Source of the DNA: Peromyscus leucopus
Lineage: Eukaryota > Chordata > Mammalia > Rodentia > Cricetidae
Direction of reading: 5' to 3'
DNA: 64,000 nucleotides
Assembly: GCF_004664715.2 (NCBI RefSeq)
Contig: NC_051065.1
Location: 148,363,596-148,427,595 of the forward strand
Each line of letters starts with the position of its first letter. Within the stretch, counting starts at the first letter, position 1. Shown piece by piece: positions 40,400-52,900 of the stretch. The notes below the pieces were generated by a model. The model made no database searches. It was not told where the DNA came from and was given only the letters and a program-made list of their open reading frames with translations. The translations under genes were made by a program, and so were the position numbers.

Positions 40400-43300
40400 T
40401 CTCTCTTGCTAAGACATCTCCCTATTTCTTACCCATACAGTGTCTTTTGGACAGATACCTGGAGGTATTAGCTAAGCCGGAGTGGACCCTCCATTGCAGG
40501 TTTTTTTAAATGGCAAATGCCAGTCTTCTCTAAAACATTCCGAGCTAAGCACTTGAATAGGACTTTTACACTTTTCTTTCATGCTGCGCCCGGGAGGTAG
40601 TTCTGACCTGTGGTGTCACACAGGCTTGAATGGAAATTCTTACCCCAAAACTTAAGGCCCCATGAACAATTTAACTTTCCCAAGCTTTACCTTCTTCTTC
40701 TGAAGACACTATAAACGACCCAAACAATTGTCTGGAGGGTTGAAATCAAGGAGGGCTGGGAAGCTGCAGCAGAGACTTGAGGATTATTTTGAATCCTTCT
40801 CCCTTTACACTTCTTCCCGATGCCTAGCTTTCTTGGCCTGGAGACATATTCCACAGGGTAGAAATCTAGTGTTGGATCTCATCATGAATCTGTATCCTAA
40901 CTTCTGAAACACTGACCAGAAAAGCCTATTTGAAGCCTTAAAAACCCAGTGCCTGGGATAAGTTCATTAATTAAACCCATTGATGTGTGAACTTGTTCAC
41001 GAAATTATGATTAAGTAGTGATGGAAGCTAAATGAACCACAAAGAATGGTTGAGATACATTGGAGAAGACAAACGTTTATTGGGTTAGCTCCAGCCCTGA
41101 AATGCCTTTTTCTCTGCTGAAAACCAATGGACTCGGGTAACACTTTAACATCACAGTCTCAAAATGCTCTTAATGTTCCTTTCCTTTCTTCCAGCTGGAC
41201 CTTAAGAACAGTCACAAGATGGGAGGGGTATGTACGGGGTGATGGGCCATTGACTTGTTTCTTTATACTCACCCCATATTTGCATGAAAATGTGGCCCCT
41301 CATTTTCACTTGGTTAGTTCTCAAGGAAGAACTATCTCCTCTAGGATCAGCTTAAAGACACCATGCCGTGCTCAGTGGATGAGCAGGAGTCCTTTATCTG
41401 ACTTTCTATTTGTTTTCGTTGCTGCCACATCGCCTTGCAAATCGCTGCCCTTCTTGAGGTGGCTAAGTCTGCAGGAGGGCTCAGGTCTCTACAAAACAAG
41501 TGGAACGCATTTCCTTTTCACCTGTTTGGGCTAATGGCCTTGAGTGTCATGTAGAGCAAAGAAATTATCCAGCCTCCATTCAGCTGAACTGTTTGGTTTG
41601 AAAGAGAAAAGACTAACTCCAGAAGAATCATTAAATGAAAATGAGAAAGTTTAGCAAAATAAGAAGGAAAAAATGGGGGAAAAAAAGTCAGCTGAAGATC
41701 CTCTAGGGAACAAAATTGTTGATTTGTTTAGGTGGAGATGAACTGTTTTCAAGGTAATTCAGGGTATGAAATGATTTTCTTGTAAATGGAGGCTTTCTTG
41801 GAAATTCAGGTTGCTGTGGATACTTTTTTTCCCCACTAACTTAAATTTATTTTGGTGGAAATTACTTAGACCTATGACCCGGAAAAGTGACCTGTCTTGG
41901 GGACCTTTACATGAGAATTGAACTCCTGGCCCATAATCAATGCAGCATGTGCTGCAATGAATTATTCCTAGACTAAAGTCAAATCAGAAGCTCAACAAAA
42001 TTGTCATTTTTAATCCCCTAATGTCACCCAGTAGATGAAGAAACCAATGATCCTGGGTTGCAAAATAAATACATAATAAAAAATCTTGAGGTGGAATATA
42101 GCTCTGTGCAGCAGCAGTAAATTCTTCACCATCAAGGGGCTGCAACAACAGGAAAGGCCATGAAAATCTATACACACCCTATAGGTTATTGGGAAAATAA
42201 GGATATAACCTCTGACATCTGGATTCTTCTGAGAACACAGTGCAGGCCATGTCCGGACTCGGTAGAGGTGAAAGTTTTTCACAGGAGTCGTGTTTCTTGT
42301 CCTGAAAGGGTATAATCTGAAAAATCACCTCTATATTTTTCTTCATTGGGGTTAAATACAATGTTGGCTCATAAGCCATTCCTAAGCCTCTGCAAGAAAG
42401 CTTTAACCTTCTTTGACGTACTGAAGACCTAGATTTGAACCAAGCGGGTAACGTTCCAACTGGTTTTTAACCACTGGCTCTTCCTGCCAGAATGTTTCCA
42501 TTCATCCCCAGCCAACACCTATCTTCCATGGCCTGGCAGCAAAACCTTTTCACCTCTCCACACCCTTGTTTCTGCCTCCCCAGTCCTTTGGCTGCCCTTT
42601 GGGGTTTGTATACTTGTTTAACTGGTTCCTAGACGGCTAGTACAGATCTTACCTTACATAAATCTAGCTATAACAAATTAAGAGTGGGAGTCAATACAAA
42701 CACAAATGGATCTAATTTATAATGAGAGTGCTTCGAGTTTTTTTTCTCTCTACAAATTACACATGGGCTTTCAAAGGAGAGAATTGAAGAGTGGGCTTGA
42801 GAAACAACTAATTATGGCTGAGGTTGGCAAAAGACTATGATAGCATCAGATAAAGCATAAATCCCAGCTATTATCACAAGGCAACACCCTTCGGTAAAGG
42901 CAATGGAGAGCAGTTATCTTTGTTATCGGTGCACCGATAAGATTCAAGCTTCCAAGAGAGGCCGGCACACAGTAGGTGTTCTAAGAAGGCAGAAAGACTG
43001 AGAATAACTAAATCCTGATAAATCAGCGTTACCAATAAAACAAGCCTCCCCCACCATATGCTCAGTCTTTCAAAAGGCAGCACCATTGTTCATCTCTTTA
43101 CACCCCGCCTTTTCCATTGTTTTGGGCGTTCTAATTCTTTCACACGTGCATGCGACTTCAGAGATGCACAAGCACACAACCAACCCTGAAATCACCGGCT
43201 TAAATGTTATTCAAAGCAAGTTGCCTCGGGTTCCTGCTTTTTAAATGAATTGCAGCTTCTAATGGGTTCGGTTTCTGTGCAGCTTTCTTTCCCGCCTTCT

Positions 43301-43500
43301 TGGAGTTGAGGCGAGGGATTAAACAATCAGCATTCTCTCGCCGTTCCCTCAACCCCAAAGTTTCTCTTTCCTCCTCTCTCCTTCCCTCTGCTCTATTTCC
43401 TTTCACAGCCCGTCGTTTCTCAAGGGTCTTTGCTCCGCTTCCTCCCTCTCTGCCTGCTAGTCCCTTTGATCCTTTCTTTTGAGCCCCTATTCCCAGAAGC
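40400..43500 (+). other. Intergenic DNA upstream of the Phc1 CpG island
   Basis: This 3 kb stretch has no SINE or exon that I can recognise and low repeat content compared with the rest of the window. It may hold regulatory elements of Phc1, but no specific site is supported. Confidence 0.4.
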
Positions 43501-43559
43501 TGCAGAAAATACCTTCTTTTTCCCCCCCTTTCACGTCACTTCCCTCCCCTCTCCCATCT

Positions 43560-44560
43560 CCCTCTCTTCTCGGAGGTGAGTCCCTCTAGAGGCCGGCTGG
43601 CGCTCTCCGAGCTCCGTCCTTTCAGACGGCGAGAGGAATCCGGAGAGAAAGAAGGGGGGAAGAAAGGAGGAGAAAGAGAACCAGAGCCAGGGGGAAGGAA
43701 AAAAAAAAAACAAAACCCAAACCACTCGGGCCTCGAGCGCAGAGGCCCGGGAGCGGCGTCGCCATGGCAACGGGCGCCGGCAGGAAGCGAGGGACCCGCG
43801 CGAGGGCGGGCGCGGGGAGGGGCGGGCCGGGGGGAGGGGTCGGCTGCCCCGGAAGCACCTCCCCGCAGCCCCCTCCCCGCCTGCCCGCGGCCCCCCGGCC
43901 TAGGCCCCACCCTCGCGGCGGGGCAGGAAGTGACAGGCCCGTGCGAGCCCCCCGGCCTGGCGGAGCCGCGGCGCGGCCGGCACCGGGACGGCGGGAGGGG
44001 CGGGGAGCGGCGGCCGCGCCGGGCACCTCCCACCGCGCCTGGGCCCCCGCCCCTCCAGGAAGGGGAGGAGGCGGCGCGCCGCCGAGGCCGAGCGACCCCC
44101 TCCCTCCCCACCCCCCCGCCCCTGAGGTGGACGCCCCCCGCGAGGACTCGGGTGCGGAGCCCGGCGCGAAGGTAACCGGGCGGCCGCGGGCCGGGGAGGG
44201 GCCGCATCCCGGGGGCTCGGCGGCGCGGGGATGTTTCCTCAGCCACCTCGGCGTGTGCAACGCCCAGGTACCTCCCCCCAGCCGCGCTCCTGCCTCCCGC
44301 TCTGCTGCGCGCTGCGGTGCTGCTTCGGGGCTGCGCGTCCCGGTCTCCGTGCTTTGCGCTCGCCGTGCTCGGTGCTGTCTGTCCGTCACCTCGTTGCCTC
44401 TGGCCGCTCGCTCGTCTTCTCATTCATTTCTCCCTTCCCGACTTCGGTCCCTAACACCCGAGCATGCTGTCTGGTTATTCCCCCTGCTTCTCGCGCCCCG
44501 CCGGGCTCCCCGGGCTCCCCGGGCTCCCGGTCCTTGACTTGTGTGCCCCTCCTGCTTGGC
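43560..44560 (+). promoter_or_regulatory. Phc1: CpG island, presumed Phc1 promoter and first exon
   Basis: About 1 kb is very rich in G, C and CpG, sharply different from its AT-rich surroundings, and lies 2.2 kb before the first coding exon of Phc1. No TATA box is evident. Long open frames on both strands here are GC artefacts. A non-coding first exon probably ends at a donor such as GCGAAG|GTAACC (44,171) or GCCCAG|GTACCT (44,267). The transcription start cannot be fixed from sequence. Confidence 0.75.
43758..43771 (+). promoter_or_regulatory. RFX-type X-box palindrome in CpG island
   Basis: GTCGCCATGGCAAC differs by one base from the palindromic RFX1/EF-C site GTTGCCATGGCAAC. Confidence 0.5.
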
Positions 44561-44567
44561 TCCCTAC

Positions 44568-46758
44568 TATTAGAATGTCCATTTCCCTGCTTACCGAGTC
44601 CGTTCGCTCCGGGCACAGCACGGTATCCACCCCCTTCTCCCGGTGTGTTTGGTTTCTCGTTGGAACTGCGTTTTCATCAGGGTTCTGTGTAGAACAGGAA
44701 CCCCTGGGAGTCTTTCTCCGAGGCACCCCCAAGCCCTGCTTCTCGCTCCATTCTTACTGCAACAGAGTTTTATACTCGGGGACTGGACTTCTTCCAACAC
44801 TTGACCCAATGGGCCCAGTGCCGTATCCACCTCAGTAGTACTTTCTAGTCCCCTCCCATCGGTGTGCATCCTTACACACCCACACTCAAATGGTGGTACC
44901 TTTGAGGATGGCCTTTTTGCTCTTCTCCCAGTTTTTAATTTTTAATTCAGGTTGCCGCCTAAACTGTTGTCTTCATTTTCTATGTTTAATCTGGAACTCA
45001 CAATATGAATTAAAAGACGAGTAGATTTGTGTGCCTGCAAGGTTTTTGATGGCAATTTCCCCAGTGGAAAGACTTTAAATTGGCCCTTTTCTGTTTTACG
45101 ATCTGGGGGAAATGAGGGGGTTGTTGAATTTATGAACATTTTTTAATGCAAGCCTCTATTGCAAGTAACAGGGTCTGATGTCTCTTGAGTTCAGTGAGAT
45201 AAGTCCAGTAATCTATACATATAACTGTGCCATGCTGCCTCTAATCCTTACCCCCTCTTTTTCTTCACATGCTGATATTGAGGATTCATGGGTCTGTATC
45301 TGTTTAGTGCTTTGATATTTTTGGCAAAAGATGTGGGGAGAAAGGTAGACTGGAGGTGAAGCTGATAGAATGTCCTCTGTGTACCTCTTCCATTATATCC
45401 ATGTGTGGAGTGACCTTTGCTTTTCCTAAAATGGGTAGAGTTCTCTGGGGACGGTGGTGTGATGAGATGCTGGGGAAAGAATTAGGAGAAATAGCAACTT
45501 GAATTGCCAAGGCCAAGAGTTTGACTTTTATTTACTTGTCTGCTGGTTTGGGATGCATTCCTGAGATTACTCAGTTCACCTAATGAAACTATAGATAGCC
45601 CTTAGCAGAAATTGTCGTCAGACATTGATATTGCTAAGCCACATAGTGTTTTGGTGACCTGATATTCTAGGAGTCTGGTGTTTCACAAGTGAAGAATATA
45701 CAGTGAAAGTTTAACAAAAGAAAGAAAAAAATAAGGAGAAAAATAATGTCATTTTAGTGCTGCTTTAGAAGAATGTTTCTATTTGCTTCTCATGTCTCTT
45801 TTTCTTTTTTGACTCATATATATTTCTATTTACTTTTGCTAATTTTGATGTCCCCTCTAGAGGGTAAATTCTTACACTTTAATGAAGTTGAATCTTCTTT
45901 GTTTGAGTCGGAATGTTACTTAATGTCACATACTTGGGAGTGTGTAGCATGTTCACTTATTTGCTAATAGGGACACAGAAGTTATATAAGTGACAAGCCT
46001 GAGGCTTTAATTAGTAGCTTGGCCTGGAGCCAGTCAGCTACTTTGGATATGTGGGCAGTAGGCTAGCTCTTCTGTCCCCAGCGTTTATCCCCTTCTATGA
46101 CCTGCCCACTGTCTGCCTCAATAGTATCCGGGCTCTCCTCCGTGAATGAGAATACTCACACTGAATGACACTGCTTTAATGACAGATTTTGTTTGTTTGT
46201 TTGTTTGCTTTTTTGTTTGGGGAAGAGACATGGTAGTATAAAGACTGGATACACAGAAAATCCTTGTTTCCACTATTATAAAATGGGGACACTAATACTT
46301 ACTATACAACACTGTAAAAAAATGGTATAGGTGAAGGGTCTGGGCCAAGGAAAGGAGGCACCTAGAGGCTTCACAGGAAATGCTGTCCATTGTTATGATG
46401 ATAATGGTATGACAGAGATAAAAATAACAGCAAGTTTTAAATGGGTCGATTTTAAACTGTTGAAAAGTGCTGGGGGATGTAAGGTGGCTTGTTATAGTCT
46501 GGTCATTTTATTTAATGCTATCCGGGAGGGGGTATGTAAGGTTCTTTCTTTTGAGACAGTGACTAGTTTGAAAAGATGATGGAGTGAAGAGATTGTGTTG
46601 CAGATTTGGGAGTTCTAAGACCTCAGAGAGGAAGAGTCTTAGATACTTTGTGGACTTACTGTGGTTTTGAATAATGATGATGATGATGATGACGATGATA
46701 TGAAATGTCATTTTTAGCTTCGAGGTATAACTTTAATCCTTTACTGATTCCCATCTAG
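44568..46758 (+). other. Phc1 intron 1, no other features recognised
   Basis: There are few repeats. A (GTTT)n run lies near 46,190-46,217 and an (ATG)n trinucleotide run near 46,674-46,700. No coding exon is supported. Confidence 0.5.
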
Positions 46759-46916
46759 GGCTTGAGTCAGAGCACCATCCTTGGGGACCCTGGACCACGA
46801 TCATGGAGACTGAGAGTGAGCAGAACTCTAGCTCTACCAACGGGAGTTCCAGCTCGGGGGGCAGCTCTCGGCCCCAGATAGCACAAATGTCCCTGTATGA
46901 GCGGCAGGCAGTGCAG
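46759..46916 (+). CDS. Phc1: Phc1 exon with start codon
   Basis: The acceptor CCATCTAG is followed by 44 bases of 5'UTR and ATG at 46,803, then [20 protein letters not shown] to ERQAVQ. The donor is CAG|GTGAGC. There are 38 codons and no upstream ATG in this exon. Confidence 0.95.
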
Positions 46917-49900
46917 GTGAGCTCAGCCAAGTGCTGGGGAGTTCTGGGAGTACTGGCTTGGGTTAGGCGAGGATGCGGAAGACCATCCCCCCAGGGTTTT
47001 CTGGAGTAGGTCAAGAATGAGCTTTCTTCCACTTGAGAGTCTTAGCAGTTTACAGAATCAGAGCAAGCAAACCCAGAAGGAAATTTGGTTATTTTGTTTT
47101 GGTTTTAGCTATGTACCAAGTTCAACACAGCTTGGGCAACTTGGTGAGAACTTGTCTTGAAATAAAAATACTAAAAGACAGAGCTGGAGAATGTGGTTCA
47201 TTGATTGAAACAAAGTATTATAAAGTTCATACATGAATACATAAGGTTTAGTCTATTGAACTAGGTTTTAATTAGCCATTTCTTTTCATTGTTAAAAAAT
47301 ATTTATTATTTACTATTATGTGTGTGTTTATAGTGCTGGATTTGTGGAGGTCAGAGGACAACTTATGGGTTTTGTTTCGGCTCTGCAGTATATGCAGGTC
47401 CAGTTGGTCCATGCATGGAGCTTCTGGCCAGTTCTGTTTCCATCTACCATCATCTCATTTTAAGAGTGTTGGTAGCCGGACAGTGGTGGCACACGCCTTT
47501 AATCCCAGTACCCGGGAGGCAGAGGCAGGTGGATCTCTGAGTTCAAGGCCAGCCTGGTCTATAAAGTGAGTTTTAGGACAGCCAGGGCTACACAGAGAAA
47601 CCCTGTCTCAAACCAAGGAAAAACCAAAACCAAACAGACAAAAAAAGTGCTGGGATTACAGATGTGCAGCACTGCATCTGACCTTTTGTTTTTCATTGTT
47701 CTGGGGTTTGAACTCAGGTCCTTGGGCTTGTGCTGCAAGTGCTCATTCCCAGCGAGCTCTCTTTCCTGCTCCAGTAGTCGAGTTTTCAACTTCGGGCCTT
47801 AGAAATTATTCTGACTAATAGAAATATCATGAACATTTTTAGACATTTACTTTTGGACTGTTTGGAAAATATCACGTTTGGAAATGAAGCATTTTTTTTT
47901 TGGTAGAACAGTTGTAATTATTAAAGAGTAAGAACATAGCAGAATTCAGTAGACACTAAAATGATCACTATCATTTTTATGAGTAGTCATGATATTGTAC
48001 AGTAGTTATTTGAAAATGTCAATTAGTTGACAACTTTGCCTAGTAGAATTGTTCAGAAGTTACCACTGCTTTTCTGTCATCGATCTCCAAAACTCAGGGA
48101 TCTGTATATCTTTGCTGGACACCTACAATATATTGCCTTTTCCTTTTTTTATTAATGTGTATTTATGTATTTGAGATATGGCTTACTCTGTAGCCCTGGT
48201 TGGCCTGGAACTCATCATCTTCCTGCCTCACTCTTTTGAGTGCATCTGCCACATGCCCAGCTTTTTTCCTTCTATTAGTCAGTATCCCATTTATTTGCAG
48301 TTTGTACAGATCTTTTTGCCGTATGTTTCCAGGACTCATTTTGGGAAGTAAAAGTTCATGTGCACTGGTTTGCTTTTCCTTATATGTGAGGACAGATCAT
48401 ATAATCAGTTGTTTATCCTGCTTTAGATGGCTGTATAGACTACTGAACTCAACATAGTAACAACAAATCAGATATGATGATGGTTCCGCCTCCATCTCCT
48501 TTAGTTTATCTCCTTCCTGACTCCCTTACAGTGATGCACATAGGATTAGAAGTGGTTGTTCTTAATTCTGTATCCTGTCTTTTAGGCTCTGCAAGCACTG
48601 CAGCGGCAACCCAATGCAGCTCAGTATTTCCACCAGTTCATGCTCCAGCAGCAGCTCAGTAATGCCCAGCTGCATAGCCTGGCAGCCGTTCAGCAGGTGA
48701 GAGGTCAGCAGCCAGTTGGAAGGGGAGGGAGGGGTTAGGTACTGCAGGTTTGGGGTAGAAGAGCAGTCTGGGGCAAACCTCATCCTACACCAAAGCCTTC
48801 TGTTGCCTCCTGTACTTAAAGGAAAGAGGGTGGTTCTTACATTCTGGACTTGCAGTGTGAACTGTGGAAGACTCTTTAGAGATGGAATGGCTGTGTTGTA
48901 GACCTGCTCTGTCTAATATGTTAGCTACCAGCCATATGTAGCTATTGAGTACTTGAAATGTGGCTAGTTCAAGTTGAGATGACATTATAAGATTATAGAA
49001 GACTTCAGTTGACAAAAAGGTAAGATATCTCTATCATTTCTATATTAGTTTAATGTTGAGGTGATAATATTTGGGGACAGATGGATCTTTGAGGTAAAAG
49101 CATGTGCCTTAAATGTGTGAAACCTGGGTTTAGTCCCATCCCCCCATTCCTCCCAAATGATAATATTTATTTTGTATGTATTGTATTAAATAAGTTACTG
49201 AAATTTATATCATCCCACTTAATGCTTTTTAAATATGCATAGTAGGAAGTTATATATGTGGCTTATTTGATGTTGTACTAGACAACTCTGCATTAGATGT
49301 ATCAGTGACTCATGATGTGACTTGAAGGTGTAGTTCTTCAGCCCAGTAAAGAGTGTGAGAGGGAGAGGACAGGTTGGCTACTGCCCTGGTGTTACTGGGC
49401 AGGCTTATATGGTTGTTTGAGGTTATAGGGATAGTGATGTATTTTTTCCTTACTCCAATATAGAGTCTCTCTGTTCTTACCTGACATTTCTGTTTTATGT
49501 CATGAATTAATACTAGAAGACAGGGAAACACACAGCCTTTTCATTGTTTCTGTTATGCTTCCCCTTTAACAGGCCACAATTGCTGCCAGTCGGCAGGCTA
49601 GCTCCCCAAACAGCAGCACTGCACAGCAGCAGAGCGCTACCACCCAGGCCTCGGTGAGTGCTGTCTCTCCTTGAGGGCAGTGTCTGTCAACGTCTGCTCT
49701 TTGCAACTGATCTGAGAAGGTTTATCGTGTCACCAGTGGTTATTATTGCTCTTATTGGCAATAAAAGAACAGGGAACCTATTTGAGTCTGTCAGAGTCTT
49801 TGTTTTCAGACAGGCTTTCCCTGGCTAGTCTGTGCTGCCTTGTACTTACAGTCATCCACCCGCCTCTCCCTCCTGAGTGCTGGGATTATTAGGCATGCAC

Positions 49901-52900
49901 TCCATGTATGGTTTGCTATATAGGAGTCTTGAAAAGGGCAGGAAGGAGAAAATTTGGGGGAAGAAGAGATAACAAACGAAAAGTTGCTTTTTCAGAGAGC
50001 AACTTTTTGCTTGCTTAAGTGTTGACATTGGTGGTTGTGGGCTTTCTTTTTGATTGTCTTTTGCTTTGGTAATACTCCAAAGGGTATAGGATGACAGTTT
50101 TAGACAGGAAGTTGTTATTATTTCTCCTTGATTTCATGAAAGTAGCATTCTATTCTTGATTGTGCCATGCTAAAGTTGTCAGTTGTGTGTATCCTCTTTG
50201 ATTTCTTCTCAATCCTTAGTCCTGGTTCCTTCATGTACTGTACAGATCAACCTGGCGACCACATCAGCTGCCCAGCTCATCAGCCGATCCCAGAGTGTGA
50301 GCTCTCCCAGCGCTACCACCTTGACCCAGTCTGTGTTACTGGGGAACACCACTTCCCCACCCCTCAACCAGTCCCAGGCCCAGATGTATCTGCGGGTAAG
50401 TCATAGCCGTAGCCTCCGTTGTCCTAGGGCACAGTTCGTAATTGGTCTTCCTGGCGAAGAATGCAAGTATTTCATTTATTTACTTTTGTGGTGTCAGGGA
50501 GAGAACCCAGGGCCTCATGCATACTAGGCAAGTGCTCTGCCCTGAGCGATACCCTTAGCCCGAGAGCTGTTTTATTAAATTCAAGACAAGTTGTTCTATT
50601 CCCTGTGCCTTATGTAGGCTAGAAAAGATGCTTTTAGATAACATTGAGATCTTCTGCTGGAAGATGTGGCCTTGACATTTGATAAATCAGTGTTAGATAA
50701 TAGTCTAACCTTTAAATGTGCAATTTGGGTACCCAGATTCTAAGTATCTCTCAGCTTATCTATTTCTGTGTAGAACTATGTGTCTAACATCCTTGTTGTC
50801 TAAATGTCTTTGATGTTTGACTCTTCATTATCATTCTGTAGTCTTCTGTACATTCTAGGTTTTCTTCTGGATGATTCCTCACATTTGGAGAATGAGAAGT
50901 TCTTGGGTTGGTGTGGAAAGGGGCAGGCTCAGTTGTTTAATATCTGCTGTTTATTTTGTCTTGTGGTCCTTTCCTTCCATTTCTTCTGTCTCTTCTTCTT
51001 CTTTTCCTCTTCTTCCTCTCCTCGCCAGCCACAGCTGGGAAACCTATTGCAGGTTAACCGGACCTTGGGCCGGAATGTGCCTCTAGCCTCCCAACTCATC
51101 CTGATGCCCAATGGGGCAGTGGCTGCAGTCCAGCAGGAGGTGCCACCCGCTCAGTCTCCGGGAGTTCATGCAGATGCAGATCAGGTCAGTGGCAACCACT
51201 CAATGTGGAGCAGCCCGGGAGCATGAAGGGGATGACTGTAGGCCAGGCCCCTTTCCTCAACTCCTTACATCCCTTAAAACTTGTCATTTGATTTGAGATA
51301 AAGAAGGAAGTAGAACTGCCTAAAAGGATCCCTGTGGACCTGGAAGTCTTACAATACAAGTTGATTTTTCTTGGCATCCTTTTGTCCACTGTAGCTTAGT
51401 TTTATTGAATCTTAAGTCCCTCATAGAAATGTCACCTGAAGTTAGGGATATTGGGGGGATTCTGTAGAGTTAGATGTGAACTAGCCCTGGCTGAGTTGCT
51501 GGTGGAATGTTTGGTTCCCTTTGTTCTTGACTTACTATAGTTCTCAACTTTCAGTCTCCTGTCCCTGTTCATGTTTTCAGTAAAGTCTTTCTTCCATTCG
51601 CTTTTTGTGACTTTTTCAAAATACAAATATTTTAATGTTAGCATACTGGTTGTCTCATTCTTTTAATCTGTCAAAAAGTAGATACATATATTCTGCTTGG
51701 GTATGTGTTTAGAGCTTTGGAGGATTAAAAGAGATGAGCCGGGGTTGGGGGTTTAGCTCAGTGGTAGACCATGCAAGTGCAAGGCCCTGGGTTCGGTCTT
51801 CAGCTCTGGAAAAAAACAAAATAGATGAGTCAACTCTTCAAAGAGCCTGGGGTATAGCAGTGTCACAGGAAATGTAACTAACCCTTGAGTGACACGTGAG
51901 TTTCAAGAGCTGGCTGTTACTTTGCAGCATACTCGAGTGGAGACTTGAAGGTAGGCAGCTCTGATCTGGGAGTGAGGAGAAAATTGAAAAAGAAGAGCAA
52001 GTGTGAGGCACAGCTCAGTTATATACGTGGACCCCCGTGGGAGGGTGGGGAGTAGCCACAGCAGGGCTCTGATGTAGCCCTGTGCTAGAGCCTTTGCCTG
52101 GCATGCACAGTGGGTTGGATCTCCAGTTTTGTCAAAAACAAAGCAAGGAGACAATGGACCCAATGGTCAAGATGCCATTATTAGGAAGGAGCCTAAAAGC
52201 CGAGGAAAGGAGGCTGTACTTAAGTTCATGGAGATAACTTCATAATAGCAGAGACCATTGTTGGCTGTTGGACAGCAGATGAACAGAATAAGAAGAATAC
52301 TTCAGAAAGAATCAAGGAGCATGAATGAGCCTGGGGAGGGGAACTGCCAAAAGACTCTTGGGGTCATCTAGTTATAAAACACCTTTGTAGACTCTTCTAG
52401 CAGGAAGGCAAACAGGAGGCTGCTGGTGCTCTCCTAGCAATTCTTTATCCATTATCCATCCATCCATCCATCCATCCATCCATCCATCCATCCCTCCATC
52501 CATCATCTATCCGCTGACACTGAATGTGAGCATAGTGGCTAGAATGTGCACATGGTGTCTGTCTGGTTCAGGCTGCAGCTCTGCATTTAACTATAGCACC
52601 TCGAGTAAGTGATCTAACGTCTTTGTGCTGTGGCCCCTTCATCTGTACAGTAGATAGAGTATATCTAATGCATGGCGTGCTGTGAGGACTAATTGAGTTG
52701 ATTAGAAGTGCTTGTATCATAGCTGAACTTAATGTTTAAGATTATTAACTGTTATCAGTCACTCTGTAGTCTTAGATGCTCAGGAAAGTCATGATACCTA
52801 CTTTTATGGAGACTATAGACCTTTAAAGTACTAGTTATTAAGCAAACAGTTACCTGAGTGGTATAACAATTGCTTCATTAGCAAGAATATGGTGTTCTAA

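Noticed and set aside
43536..44537. Long open frames of 200-295 codons on both strands in the CpG island
   Set aside because: GC-rich DNA lacks stop codons by composition. The predicted proteins are low-complexity Pro/Arg/Gly/Ala and the frames run across likely splice donors.
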